From Mytilisepta virgata (lineage: Eukaryota; Mollusca; Bivalvia; Mytilida; Mytilidae), in NCBI GenBank assembly GCA_028015205.1, contig CM051512.1:19375139-19439138 (forward strand): a DNA stretch of 64,000 nt, read 5' to 3'. The number at the start of each line of letters is the position of its first letter. Within the stretch, counting starts at the first letter, position 1. The notes under the pieces are model-generated. The model was not told the DNA's origin. It made no database searches and was given only the letters and a program-made list of their open reading frames with translations. Shown here in pieces: positions 49,224 to 59,700 of the stretch. The position numbers and the translations under genes were made by a program.

Positions 49224-49325
49224 CAGTTAGAGTGGTGATTCTTTCTCCAAAATGTTCTTTATGAAAAAATATAACGTTTATGCATTATTGTAACTTTCTC
49301 TATTGTCTGAACACAAATATTTATA

Positions 49326-49475
49326 GTATAACTAATCTTGAAATGCCTAACAATCTACAACGAGTTACCGAACAACACATTAATTCACGAGTGCGCGTAG
49401 CGCACGAGTGAATTATTAGTGTTTTTCGGTCATGAGTTGTAGATCTTTGGTATTCGAATTTCAAGATGAGTTATT
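49326..49475. repeat. Foldback palindrome just downstream of the aquaporin stop
   Basis: The core 'aattcacgagtgcgc' and 'gcgcacgagtgaatt' is an almost closed palindrome around 49384-49415. Imperfect pairing extends outward (ctacaacgagttaccgaa against its complement; 'taactaatcttgaaa' against 'tttcaagatgagtta') to arms of about 70 bp. It begins about 100 bp after the stop codon, so it probably lies in the 3' untranslated region. Confidence 0.85.
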
Positions 49476-49988
49476 ATGTTTATTACATTGAAATATTTCA
49501 TGTATGCAGTCATTTTGACGAGAAAATACAAGGGGTTATGTTTTTATATGATTACGCGTCGACCAATGTATAGCAACGTCTGACGCCTATTGTGCGTCAC
49601 ATGCTAGAGTGAAATATGACTTTCGATTTCACTGGGTGAATTATCGAATTTGATTTCACTCGGAAATCCCTTTATTTCACCCCACTCAATGTAATAAGAT
49701 AAATTATTGGGCATTTTCTATTTGTTGGTGACACCATAAAAATACACGTGTGTTCTGTGATGTACTGTATGAGCTAAACATTTGTGTACACTACTACAAT
49801 TACTACTGATGTAGAAGCTTTGTGTAGCTGATAGGTTGCACCTATTACGACTGCTCTAAAAGTGCTGAAACTACTTTATGATGTAAAATTCAACTAGGTG
49901 AAAAAATATGATAGATAATTAATCTGTTTTCCTTCCTCGATCTATATACATTGTAGAACACTTATTCTAAAGCTTTTGGTTAGAGGTT

Positions 49989-49994
49989 AATAAA
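49989..49994 (+). promoter_or_regulatory. Candidate polyadenylation signal of the aquaporin gene
   Basis: First AATAAA found after the stop codon (770 bp downstream). Further AATAAA hexamers follow inside the 50031-50162 tandem repeat. Which one is used cannot be told from sequence. Confidence 0.35.
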
Positions 49995-50030
49995 CAAGTA
50001 CTAGTATCCATCATTTTTGAGAAAAGGTAA

Positions 50031-50162
50031 AAGTCTTATTTTTTTTCTAAACAAACATTAAAATAGTCTAATTTTCTTTCTAAATAAACATTAAAATAGT
50101 CTAATTTTTTTCTAAATAAACAATAAAAGAGTCCATTTTTTTTCTAAATAAACATTAAAATT
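50031..50162 (+). repeat. 33-bp tandem repeat, 4 units, carrying AATAAA
   Basis: Units of the form 'agtctaatttttttc' then 'taaataaacattaaaat'. Three units contain AATAAA, so the array supplies several potential polyadenylation signals downstream of the aquaporin gene. Confidence 0.85.
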
Positions 50163-50164
50163 TT

Positions 50165-52370
50165 TGATCGGGAATCAAGACGTATTTTAAACTTTACATA
50201 CTACTTATACTATAGTTGTTAGGATTTAAAAAGTGCCAAAATGTTTGAAGACATCTTTATAAGAGGAATGTCTATATGATACTATGTATCCGAAAACCAC
50301 ACCTATGAGAAATTTTACACCCTTTAATAAATAATCCGTTAATAGTTTTTTTTCTTTTCTCTAATGTCTCGGCTTAAGTATCATTTTTTTCACCTTGAAT
50401 ATTTTTTTTGTAGTTCATTAATGCATGAAAAGTTTGTTCTTTTTTTGTGGAATTACAATTTGTCATGAGCAATATGTATATTTGACACTTCTCTTAGTAT
50501 TATATTTTGTACATTTAGTGCCGTCTATTTTTATATATGCTTTGTAGTTTTATTTTTCACTATTTTCATTTTTATATTAGTGTTAAGTTTAATATATTCT
50601 GCATTTATTTTTATGTATAATTTTGAGAAAATGATACTGCGTGAAACCTATATATATTTATTACAAAGTAAATAGTATTTACCAAAGGTACTCGAGAGAA
50701 AATAAAATTGCATCCTGAAGACCAGAGGGAGGTAAATGCAATGGACGTTTTTGTTGATGTAAGTTTTTGTACGATTGTGGTTCGAAACACGTCATACATG
50801 ACAAGTATATAAAATAATATGATTAAGTATATCACAATATGGTGTTAATTATATATGTATATAAAATTATTCATGTTAACCGTACTAAATAAGTTTCAAA
50901 ATGCAAATGAAATGATCAAACGTTAAACATGGTCCGAAAAGGTACTGCTTTTTTACTTCTGTTTTTTTCTATCTATACTATTCCCTACTTGCGGAGCTCG
51001 GGATGCATAGGATTTTATCAATTTTTGACAGAGTTATCGTTCCTCACAGCATGTGCGATTTCGAGGTCACTCGTGGCATTTCGCCAGAAGTGAATGAAAA
51101 AGATTGAGGAGTTCGAACGAAAAACGGAATTCCCTACAAACAATATTAAATGTGCAATCGAAAACTTAGGGCTTTTCCATTTTTTTCACTGGTTAGACAT
51201 TGAAAAGTTTCATATGTATCCCAACTACATAAAATTGACAGCATATCCTATATAATGAGGGATTCCCTTCAGCTTTCGGGGTTTTCTGTTTTATCATTTG
51301 GATTGAAAAATAAATCGGCGTGTTCCTAGTGAGACAACTGATGTAAAGAACGACAACTTTTGGCAGGATAGTCAACCACAAGTCAGGAAATACAAAGAAA
51401 TTTAAATAGCTTCTTAAACAGGTAGAACTTATTTGAATGATATCCTGTCTCTTTTATAATAGAAAGTTTGTTTTATTTCACATTCACCTTATTATTTAAT
51501 AAGGCATATTACATATCTTAATAAGATCAACACAGAAATTTTAACATCATATCTTTAGTTTTAAGCAGCCAATTAATTCTCGACAAATACAGACTTCTAT
51601 ATAAGTCGACCAACTATATGTGTTTTGTTATGGAAAATAATAAAAAACCAAATCTACACAATCATACATGTAGATTTTATCTTTCACACCCGTGCCGTAT
51701 GTACAGACATACTTAATCTACTTTACTGTATAGTATATATTATATTTGTTATATATTACACAATAAACAAAATAGTGAAATAGTTTGTATTACATTTTAT
51801 GCAAGTCATACTTCTCATATTGGAATCTACTAGTATCTCCTAACTGTTCCTGTTAATAACAGTAGCGTAAGGTGAGGCAAGCATTTCTTTCACCGTCCAA
51901 ACGTACAAGGATAACGTTATTTGGAAGAATTTTCCTGATTTCAGATTAATATTATTAGTATAAATCTGAAGACATTCATTAACTTCATGTTAAGGCGTTT
52001 TGCATATAGATACATTGATACCATTTTTTTGAAATATCATCTGGAACAAGGAAATTATAGAAATCATAGAAAAAAAGCAAATGGTTTGTAAAAAGGTTTT
52101 TAGAATGTAACCTATTCCGCAACAATCTCTTATTAAAATGATAAATAAACAAATATTGTTAATGTTCTTGGACTCACATGTTTACATTTGCCATTGAAGG
52201 AAAATGATACGGCGAAAAAAAGAAAATATCGTTTCGTGCAAATATTTCTACATATTTGGCTGGGATATTTTTGATGGTTTCTTTTTTTTTGCCATGCCAA
52301 ATTGATATTACATATTGATATCAAATCTAGAAACTGCTACATGGGAGTTCGAGTTAAATCTGTGGAATGG
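50165..52370. other. No gene recognised
   Basis: AT-rich sequence with no supportable feature. A CG-richer patch near 50990-51090 has no exon signature. Confidence 0.45.
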
Positions 52371-52372
52371 TG

Positions 52373-52895
52373 TCATTTCTTCTAGATTAGTGCCCAGATG
52401 TCTCAGTTAAAAGTCTTCCTCTAGTTCTTACATGGGAGAAGCCAATCACAAAAAAGGAGGGGCCTCGGTGGCCGAGTGGTCTAGGTAGTTCGTTACGACT
52501 ACTAATGATCACTAGCCTGTCAACGCTGAGTTTGTGAGTTTGAATCTCACCTGTGGCGGCGTGTGTTCGACTCCGAACTTAATTAACGAGGATTGCCAAT
52601 TTTCCTACCGAAGGTCGGCGGTTCTCTCCGGGTACTTCGGGTTCCTCCACCAATAAAAACTTGCCGCCGCGAAAAAGCCAAATGTGCTGAAAACGGCGTA
52701 AAACCCCAACTAAACACACAAAAAAACAAAAAAGGAGACGCTTTGGTTCATGTCTTCTAGATGCAATGGCCAGATGTCTCAGTTCTCATAATAAAGTCTT
52801 TATCTAGTTCTTACATGGGAGAAGTCAATCACAAAAAAGGAGACGCTTTGCTTCATTTCTTCTAGATTCAAGGCACAGATGTCTTAATTCGCTTG
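52373..52895 (+). repeat. About 105-bp tandem repeat, three units, split by a SINE
   Basis: Units contain 'catttcttctagatt', 'cagatgtctcagtt', 'ctagttcttacatgggagaa' and 'caatcacaaaaaaggag'. Unit 1 is 52373-52459, unit 2 is 52739-52840 and the start of unit 3 follows. The SINE at 52460-52726 sits exactly at the end of unit 1. Confidence 0.8.
52460..52726 (+). mobile_element. SINE family A, full-length, with 12-bp target duplication
   Basis: Head 'ggtggccgagtggtctaggt', B-box region 'gagtttgaatctcacc' (mutated from TTCGAATC), the same body as 41229-41498, and an A-rich tail. Perfect flanking duplication 'acaaaaaaggag' at 52448-52459 and 52727-52738. The damaged B box suggests this copy is inactive. 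Confidence 0.92.
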
Positions 52896-52899
52896 GCCG

Positions 52900-54570
52900 A
52901 GGAGTTCCTTTGGATAAGACTAAATGTGAATAAGCAATACATTACTTAAAAAGCAACATTGGTTATATATATATATGTTTCTTTAAAGTTTAAAAAAACA
53001 AAGTCAACAATATTTAGGTAAGGCAACTGCCTCACTGCCACGATGAAAGCTACACCACTGAATATTAGAGAATCTACCATTTATTTTAATGCTGAATCTG
53101 ACACTCATTACTGGACTCTAGATAAACTTTGAAGAGACAAAAGATTACTTGATTCGTATACTAGTAAATGTTTTTCTTTTTTGTTTAAAGCAAAACCTCG
53201 GTGTATTGATCATGTCTGTTCCGGTACTATACACATTTGTACATGTACCTACTGTGTGTCTCACATACTTCGGCAACTTATTTCTTGATGAACTACTCCT
53301 GACTTCATTACTATTCTGTATGTTAAAAATAAAAATTCGGTAAGTCTTAAAAGTCAAAATCGCTCAAACCTTAGGAAACAGAACTTGCAAATATTCTGTA
53401 ATGTCAAATTTGTTAGTGTTGATGTCATATATTATGCAAAAATCAGTGAAATGCACCCAAAAATTGGAAAATCAGCTCTCGTATAATATTTTTGACATTT
53501 TAGCAGTTGATTGGACAATAATTCATTACTACTAATGGAAACGAAAGTTAATATAATACTTTTTCTTTCATTTCAAAGAAACGTTTGAGATATTTCATAA
53601 TTAAAACAACTTGCAGTTTGAAAAAAGACACGCAGCTGCTTCCGGAGTTTGGTTTTAAGCACGACTGAAGAGATAAAAGTTTTACAACACCACATATTAT
53701 TTGTGCATAAAAAGCATAGGGATAATGGGCAGGAAAACTAATACAATATTGACACTGTATTGTTGTTCTTCATTAGGAAAGTTGATGTACGGTTTTAGAT
53801 AATAAATGAAAACCTTTTATGTCAATACAGCGCCCTTGTAACAACTCAGCAGTACTATAGTACTTGACATTTTCCGATAACCGCTACATTTGGCCTTTAG
53901 TTAGTGTTTTTGTATTTGCAATAATTGGCGCCAAGGACGAGAACAAACAAATATTTTCGTTTCTATAAGTTAATTCAAAGTTAGCCCGAGATTCTTCTTA
54001 TGTAAAAACATACGTTTTAGATTTGGCCTTGACCCGGTCCGTCTCTAAAACAGATGGTTTGAGGTCAGAGGTGTCTCGGGATAAGGTGGTCAATTGTGCT
54101 TGACTCAGTTCGAGGTGGTAAAACCCTTACTACTTCGTATAATAATGTTGTAATATTTACTCATTGTACATAGTAATACATCAAAGTACTGATAGTACTG
54201 TAGGACGGAGGCTTGAGAATATGGGTTTTTTTGGAATTAGGGATTTTGAATAGTTTGTGTGTAAGGCAGAAATATGACGAAGATATTCTATGTATTCAGT
54301 CTAATTCTTGACTGACAATTTGTCTAGTACTACGTCCTAGCAAGGGAAATAACCTGCCCAAATTATAATTTTAGAATCAGAATCGTGATACCAGAAAGAA
54401 GTTTATGAAAAGGGCTATAGTATGGTTATGTGATAAAAAATAGTCATATACATAACAAAATCGTGGTGCATCTAGATCTAGATCTAAGGCAATTTTACAA
54501 ATGTAACCCTTAGCTGATTTGGATTCCTGTTTGTTTTAATTGTTTTGGGTTTTGATAGTTGTGCTTATTA
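52900..54570. other. No gene recognised
   Basis: No supportable features. A short AGATCT repeat at about 54472-54486 and a TA run near 52964-52976 are the only patterns. Confidence 0.45.
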
Positions 54571-54574
54571 ACTC

Positions 54575-54695
54575 ATCATTATATCTTTACCGTATTTCCA
54601 ACATTTTGATCTCGTGCACTGCTGATGTTGTCAGTCAACGAAATGGCCATATACTGCATCAAATTCATTCGGTATTTTGTGATACATTTTATTAC
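54575..54695 (-). repeat. Dispersed repeat E, copy 3
   Basis: Reverse complement matches 24168-24285 and 24945-25056 ('tatcacaaaataccgaat', 'atggccatttcgttgac', 'gagatcaaaatgttgg', 'taaagatataatgatga'). Confidence 0.7.
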
Positions 54696-54699
54696 AAAT

Positions 54700-56745
54700 A
54701 ACGATGCACAACTGCAATCACATTTCTTAATGCATGTAACTTTTCGTCCAGTACAGATAAGTTATACGATAAGTACAAATTGAAAATTGAAATTTTAAAA
54801 TTCGCGTACCCTCCCGTATCTCTTCTCCGCTCATATATAGGTCGAATGGATGCATCTGCAAATAACATTGAATTGATATCAATCTTTCAAAAATTTCTCG
54901 CATGCATTTAAACGTAAGATGATTAACAAATAACGATGTACAACTTCAATATTTTCTCTGAATTCATGCAAACGCACAATTTGCAATCATGGATCGTTCA
55001 TGAGATCTCAAAGTCAGTTATATTTCATTGATTAATATCTCTGACGCCTATCGAAGTTAGGGGACCTTATTTATCCGTGTAATATTTAATATGCATTGTT
55101 TATTGAAGTAATATTATTTTCAAACGCTAGGTGCCGGTGAAAATTTCTCCTTAGGTATATTTGTCCTTTGCCTACAGGAAAATTTGCTCCTCATATATAT
55201 ATAGATATATATGTTCTTTGCATACAGGATGTTAAAAACGAAAGCAATGGGCCTCCGTCCTAAAAATGTAAAATAATATTAACTACAAATTTTTTCTCCT
55301 TACAGTTTTATCACATTTATATAATATAATATTTATTTGGTAATCTAATCATTGATGAAAAGGGGTTTGTACTTTACCTTTTGGAACAAGATTAGGTAGG
55401 CGTTTTACATATTCTTACTGTAGAAACATTTTCATGCACTAAATAAAACTCACAAAATATATGCATCCAGATCTAATATACCACAATTTTTATCATAGAA
55501 TTTTTATTGTTATTTGTTTATAAAAATATTTGTGTTTGCAATGCATGAAATGTATACAATATCTTGAGAAGGCTGCTGTTTTTTTAATTGTTTGGGACAT
55601 TGTCTTTTTGAATTCATTCTGTTGATGGTTTGTTATTTTATTACCGATATGTGTCAATATTTCCATTGCATATTCTTCTATCAATTGTAACACACTTCTG
55701 ATCTTCAGTGGTAATCCTTGTTTTGATAAATATTCTAGAAATTAAAAAAATAAGGCAATAAGACAAATTAAAATAAAATAAAAATAAATAAATAATAATT
55801 AAAAAAAACGAAAAAATACAGAATCTCACACAAATTAATTAGTCAAAGTAATTACCTGAACTGGATTTCCTTGTAGACAAAAATTTTCGGTTCAATATGA
55901 ATGGCGAGGAACTAAGACGTAGTGTAGTACTAAATCAACAAAACAACCTGGATAGAGAGGTAGATATGAAGCATATTTAAGTTTTGAAATCAAAATGAAT
56001 ATCATTTGAGTTCTAGCGATGACTTCAAATTTAATTCCAATAGAAACGTCTGTACTGTGTTGATGATGATGCAAAATGGAAGGTTTCACTTGTGGGGTTT
56101 GCCAATCACTTTTATTGTGGCCAATCTCGCACTATTACCAGAAACTGATTCTGTCATTACATCAGAGTTCACCATCAGAGCCATCATCGGTAGTAATAAA
56201 TATTCAGATAACACTTTGGATGCACAAGGTATCAATCGCCATGAAGCCATCACTTGAGTGCAAGGACGAAGATGATATAAGGCAAAACGCTTATCCAGAA
56301 TGTTGAGAATCAAGATTCAAATGTCAAAATAACTAAAACTGTGACGTCAAAATTCTTCCTCGGATTTGCGTCCATCTAATATTTCTTTGTTATTAATTTT
56401 GATGTGCAAGATGTACAGATTTCGGTTTGTTTCGACTCATAAGTTGTGCGAAGGACTTTATTTGCTGAAAACCTAAACAATAATGCAAAAATGTTAAAAA
56501 GCAAATGCAAAAATGCCGAAATGACAAAAAAGGTAAAGCCAAAACCATGTAAGGAGATACAGGGTTCAGTACACCTTCTGTATGTTTTATTTGTTTTATC
56601 ATTTTTCTTTACTAAGTTTACTCCTGCTTTCTTGGTGTATATCACTATTTATTTAGATATTATAAATATATATGAAAATCATTCTCGACGTTGATACTGT
56701 AATAATGCAGAAAAACTTTTTATTATCACCCAGTTAGTTCTAATT
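54700..56745. other. No confident gene; possible 5' part of the next gene
   Basis: The start of the acidic-protein gene should lie here or further upstream, but I could not identify its first exons. An A-rich low-complexity stretch lies at 55740-55815. A segment at 55990-56310 is open in several frames on both strands and looks less AT-rich than its surroundings, but no domain is recognisable. The open frame at 56446-56694 ('MLKSKCKNAEMTKK' followed by GTAAAG) is a weak exon candidate. Confidence 0.35.
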
Positions 56746-56750
56746 TATAG

Positions 56751-56777
56751 GAAAAAGAAGTGGAAAAAAGACAAAAA
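56751..56777 (+). CDS. Micro-exon (27 bp) of the acidic-protein gene
   Basis: 'EKEVEKRQK' between 'taatttatag' and 'gtaaca'. It resembles the start of the exon at 62411 (EKELAEP). Weakest of the exon set because of its size. Confidence 0.4.
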
Positions 56778-59700
56778 GTAACATAGCTTTTGGAAAGCAC
56801 GGTATAACAATAAGAGCTTGTTTTCGAAATTTATTTTCGTAAATTTAGAAAATGATAGGTTGTTTTGCATTTCATTCTAAAATGATATTTGTCATTTTTG
56901 CAGGCAACAACTTCGTGCTCCAAACGGACAAAAAGTTTTTATATGCATGATTAAGACCTTAGATTTAATTAAATATAGAAATTATTAACATTATAGTTAT
57001 TGGGCATTACAGGAAACAGAGACCACATTTATTGATATAGAGAACGAAGAGGTTAATAAAGACTATAAAGTAAGTATCATATCAAATATGCTTACTGTAA
57101 ATTCGGAAATTATTGCAATGTGTCTATTATTGCGAAAAATGCGACAGGGTTGCAATCGTAATAATTCAAACTCGCATTTGTGTAATTTTTTATATGAATA
57201 AAGTGGGATTTTTCTTAATATCGCAAAAATTAAAATGGCATTTTGGTCTAAAATGGCAAAATCGCAATAATAAATGCACACAGTAATTTCTGAATTTACA
57301 GTATCTAAATTGATATAAATTGCAAAAGTAAAAGCAGGACGTTCAAACTGTTTTAAACGAAAAATGATAAATAAAAATTTTTCTGCAAAGCACGGTATAA
57401 ATGCATGTAACAAGACGTATCATTTGGAATGAGTCCAGGAGACAAAATCTCATCGCATCTAACATGGTAAAAGATTTATATGTGGCCCTAACAACAGAAT
57501 TTGTGTGTGTGTGTTTGTTTGTTGGGCTTAAGTTTATGAGCTAAAATAGATTTCCTTCTAATTTGAACAAAGTCAGCCAAATTTTAAAGTAGGTCCAGTA
57601 TTTCTTTGACAGCTAGTAAAATTTATGCATTGAAAGGTACTGAACATTTTCTTTCAACGCAAATTGTCAGAAAACCTTTATATGCATCTACAATAGTGTT
57701 AATTTTTTTTAGCATTTTCAGAGTGAGGGAGTAGGCGAATGTGATGATGTAGAAAGAGGTGAAAAAGAAGAAGAAAATTCTGAGGTAGACAAACGTGATG
57801 ATGTCGAAGGAGTAGAGATACAAGAACATTATGAAGTAGTAAGTACAAGTCAGATGTCAAATTATAAATTTTTTTCACACATGTTAATCATTTGAAATAT
57901 TATAAGCGTTTTCAAATTGCTTGATAGTATTTCCACAAATGAAAAAAAGTTAGTTAACAAACTTTAGCATATTTTATGATTAATCACAATGATGAATACG
58001 AAATATACAATTTTAACGTATTATTTCTTTGAGAATCCCAGTAATCTGTATGGCTATGACATTTATCTACAAAAGCAACTGTATCAAAATTTCGATCATT
58101 TCAGAGAGAAGAGACAATTCAACATGTCCTTGGTGCTGTAAATAATGCAGCCAGACGTGAAGATAAAAAAGACACGCCCAAGGTATGTAGTAAGCCTGAT
58201 TTGCGGCTGAAGGAGGAAAGAGAGTGAGCCTGAGGACAAAAGGGAGAGAATTTAATTATCTCCCTTACCTACATTGGTGAGGAAAAGATAACTCACTCTG
58301 GTTCCTCATTGCTGACCTGGATTTTATGTTACCATTTTATTTTAGTATTTGGTGTTAACTCACAGAATAATAAAAGAGACTGTTATCTAATTTGTGCACT
58401 GTCGGTACTACCACAGACCCCACGTCTCTAGATCAACAGGAAATGAGGCATCTTCTAAGAGGGTATCATTCATCATTCCTATAAAGTTTCAGAAGATTTG
58501 TCATTGTAGCTTCAGAGGAGAAGAACCCCGAAAATGTAATCAATCAATCGGCCATGTCTTTCGTAGGATCCAAATCGTATGACGATATCTATTAAAGGTC
58601 TTTCCATGTAGTTTCAGATGAGATAATCAAATTGTTTTTTCCTTTGGCTACCATATATGCATCCCGATCAACACCAAATGAGGAATTCTTGTACAGGTAT
58701 TCATAATCATCAGTCCTATAAGGTTTGAAAAGATCTGGAATTGTAGTTTCATAGGAGAAAAAATTTGAAAATGTGACCAATCGGAATCGAGAATTGCCTG
58801 TTGTGGCCATAATTTCCATCCGATCAGAATTAAATGAGACTTAGGTTTAAAACCAATGACCTACCATACATTATTTCTGTCATGGTCAGTTGTTAGTTTC
58901 AGAGGAGATGATTTAATTGGAATTTTCCATAGGCTTCAATAATAACCTATGTGGCTCTGTAACCACAATGTTTGGCACCAAGGATATTCCAATCACAATT
59001 CCTAAAACATTTGAAAAAATTTAGCATTGCACTTTTTGAGGAATAAAAAAAATGACCAATCAGAATCAAGAACTGCCTCTGGTGGCCACATTTTTCATCA
59101 AATCAGAATGAAATAAATTTCATAAAGGATCTTACGCACATTATTTATGGCATGTTCAGTTGTTAGTGGCCTTTTAGTTTCAGAAGAGATGAATAAGATT
59201 AAATTGGCATTTTCCATAGGCATCTATGGAATAATATGTGACACTGTAGCCGCAATATATGCAACTCGATCATCACCAGAATAGAGGGTCTCCCTATCAT
59301 AATTCCTATAAAAATTTGAAGAGATTTGGCACTGTAGTTTTGATGGAGAAGAAATTAACCAAACAGAATCAAGAATTGCTCTTGTGGCCATGTTTTTCAT
59401 CCGATCAGAATAAACTGAGGTTTAATTTGGCCTATTGATTTCAGAGATGATAAATTGTCTATTGCGACGGACAGACGACGGACGCAAATGATGTCAATGG
59501 CGCACGCGGCTCTTTGGGCCTGGACAGCAAAAAACCTGTTTAGATATATAACTTATATTGTTAAAAGTGCATTTATCCTTTTTATTTCAACATTTGAAGG
59601 ATGAGGATGTAGATCTAAAAAGAAATGAAGATAAGGAAATAACTTTGGTAAGCTTAATATCAGATATTCAAAAGGCTTCGAAATGCGAAGTATATTATTT

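Noticed and set aside
56086..56313. Minus-strand frame with 'LATIKVIGKP', weakly like DDE-type transposases (pogo/Jerky 'VIGK' motif)
   Set aside because: Only a few residues match, the catalytic Asp context is absent and the frame stops straight after; chance similarity cannot be excluded.
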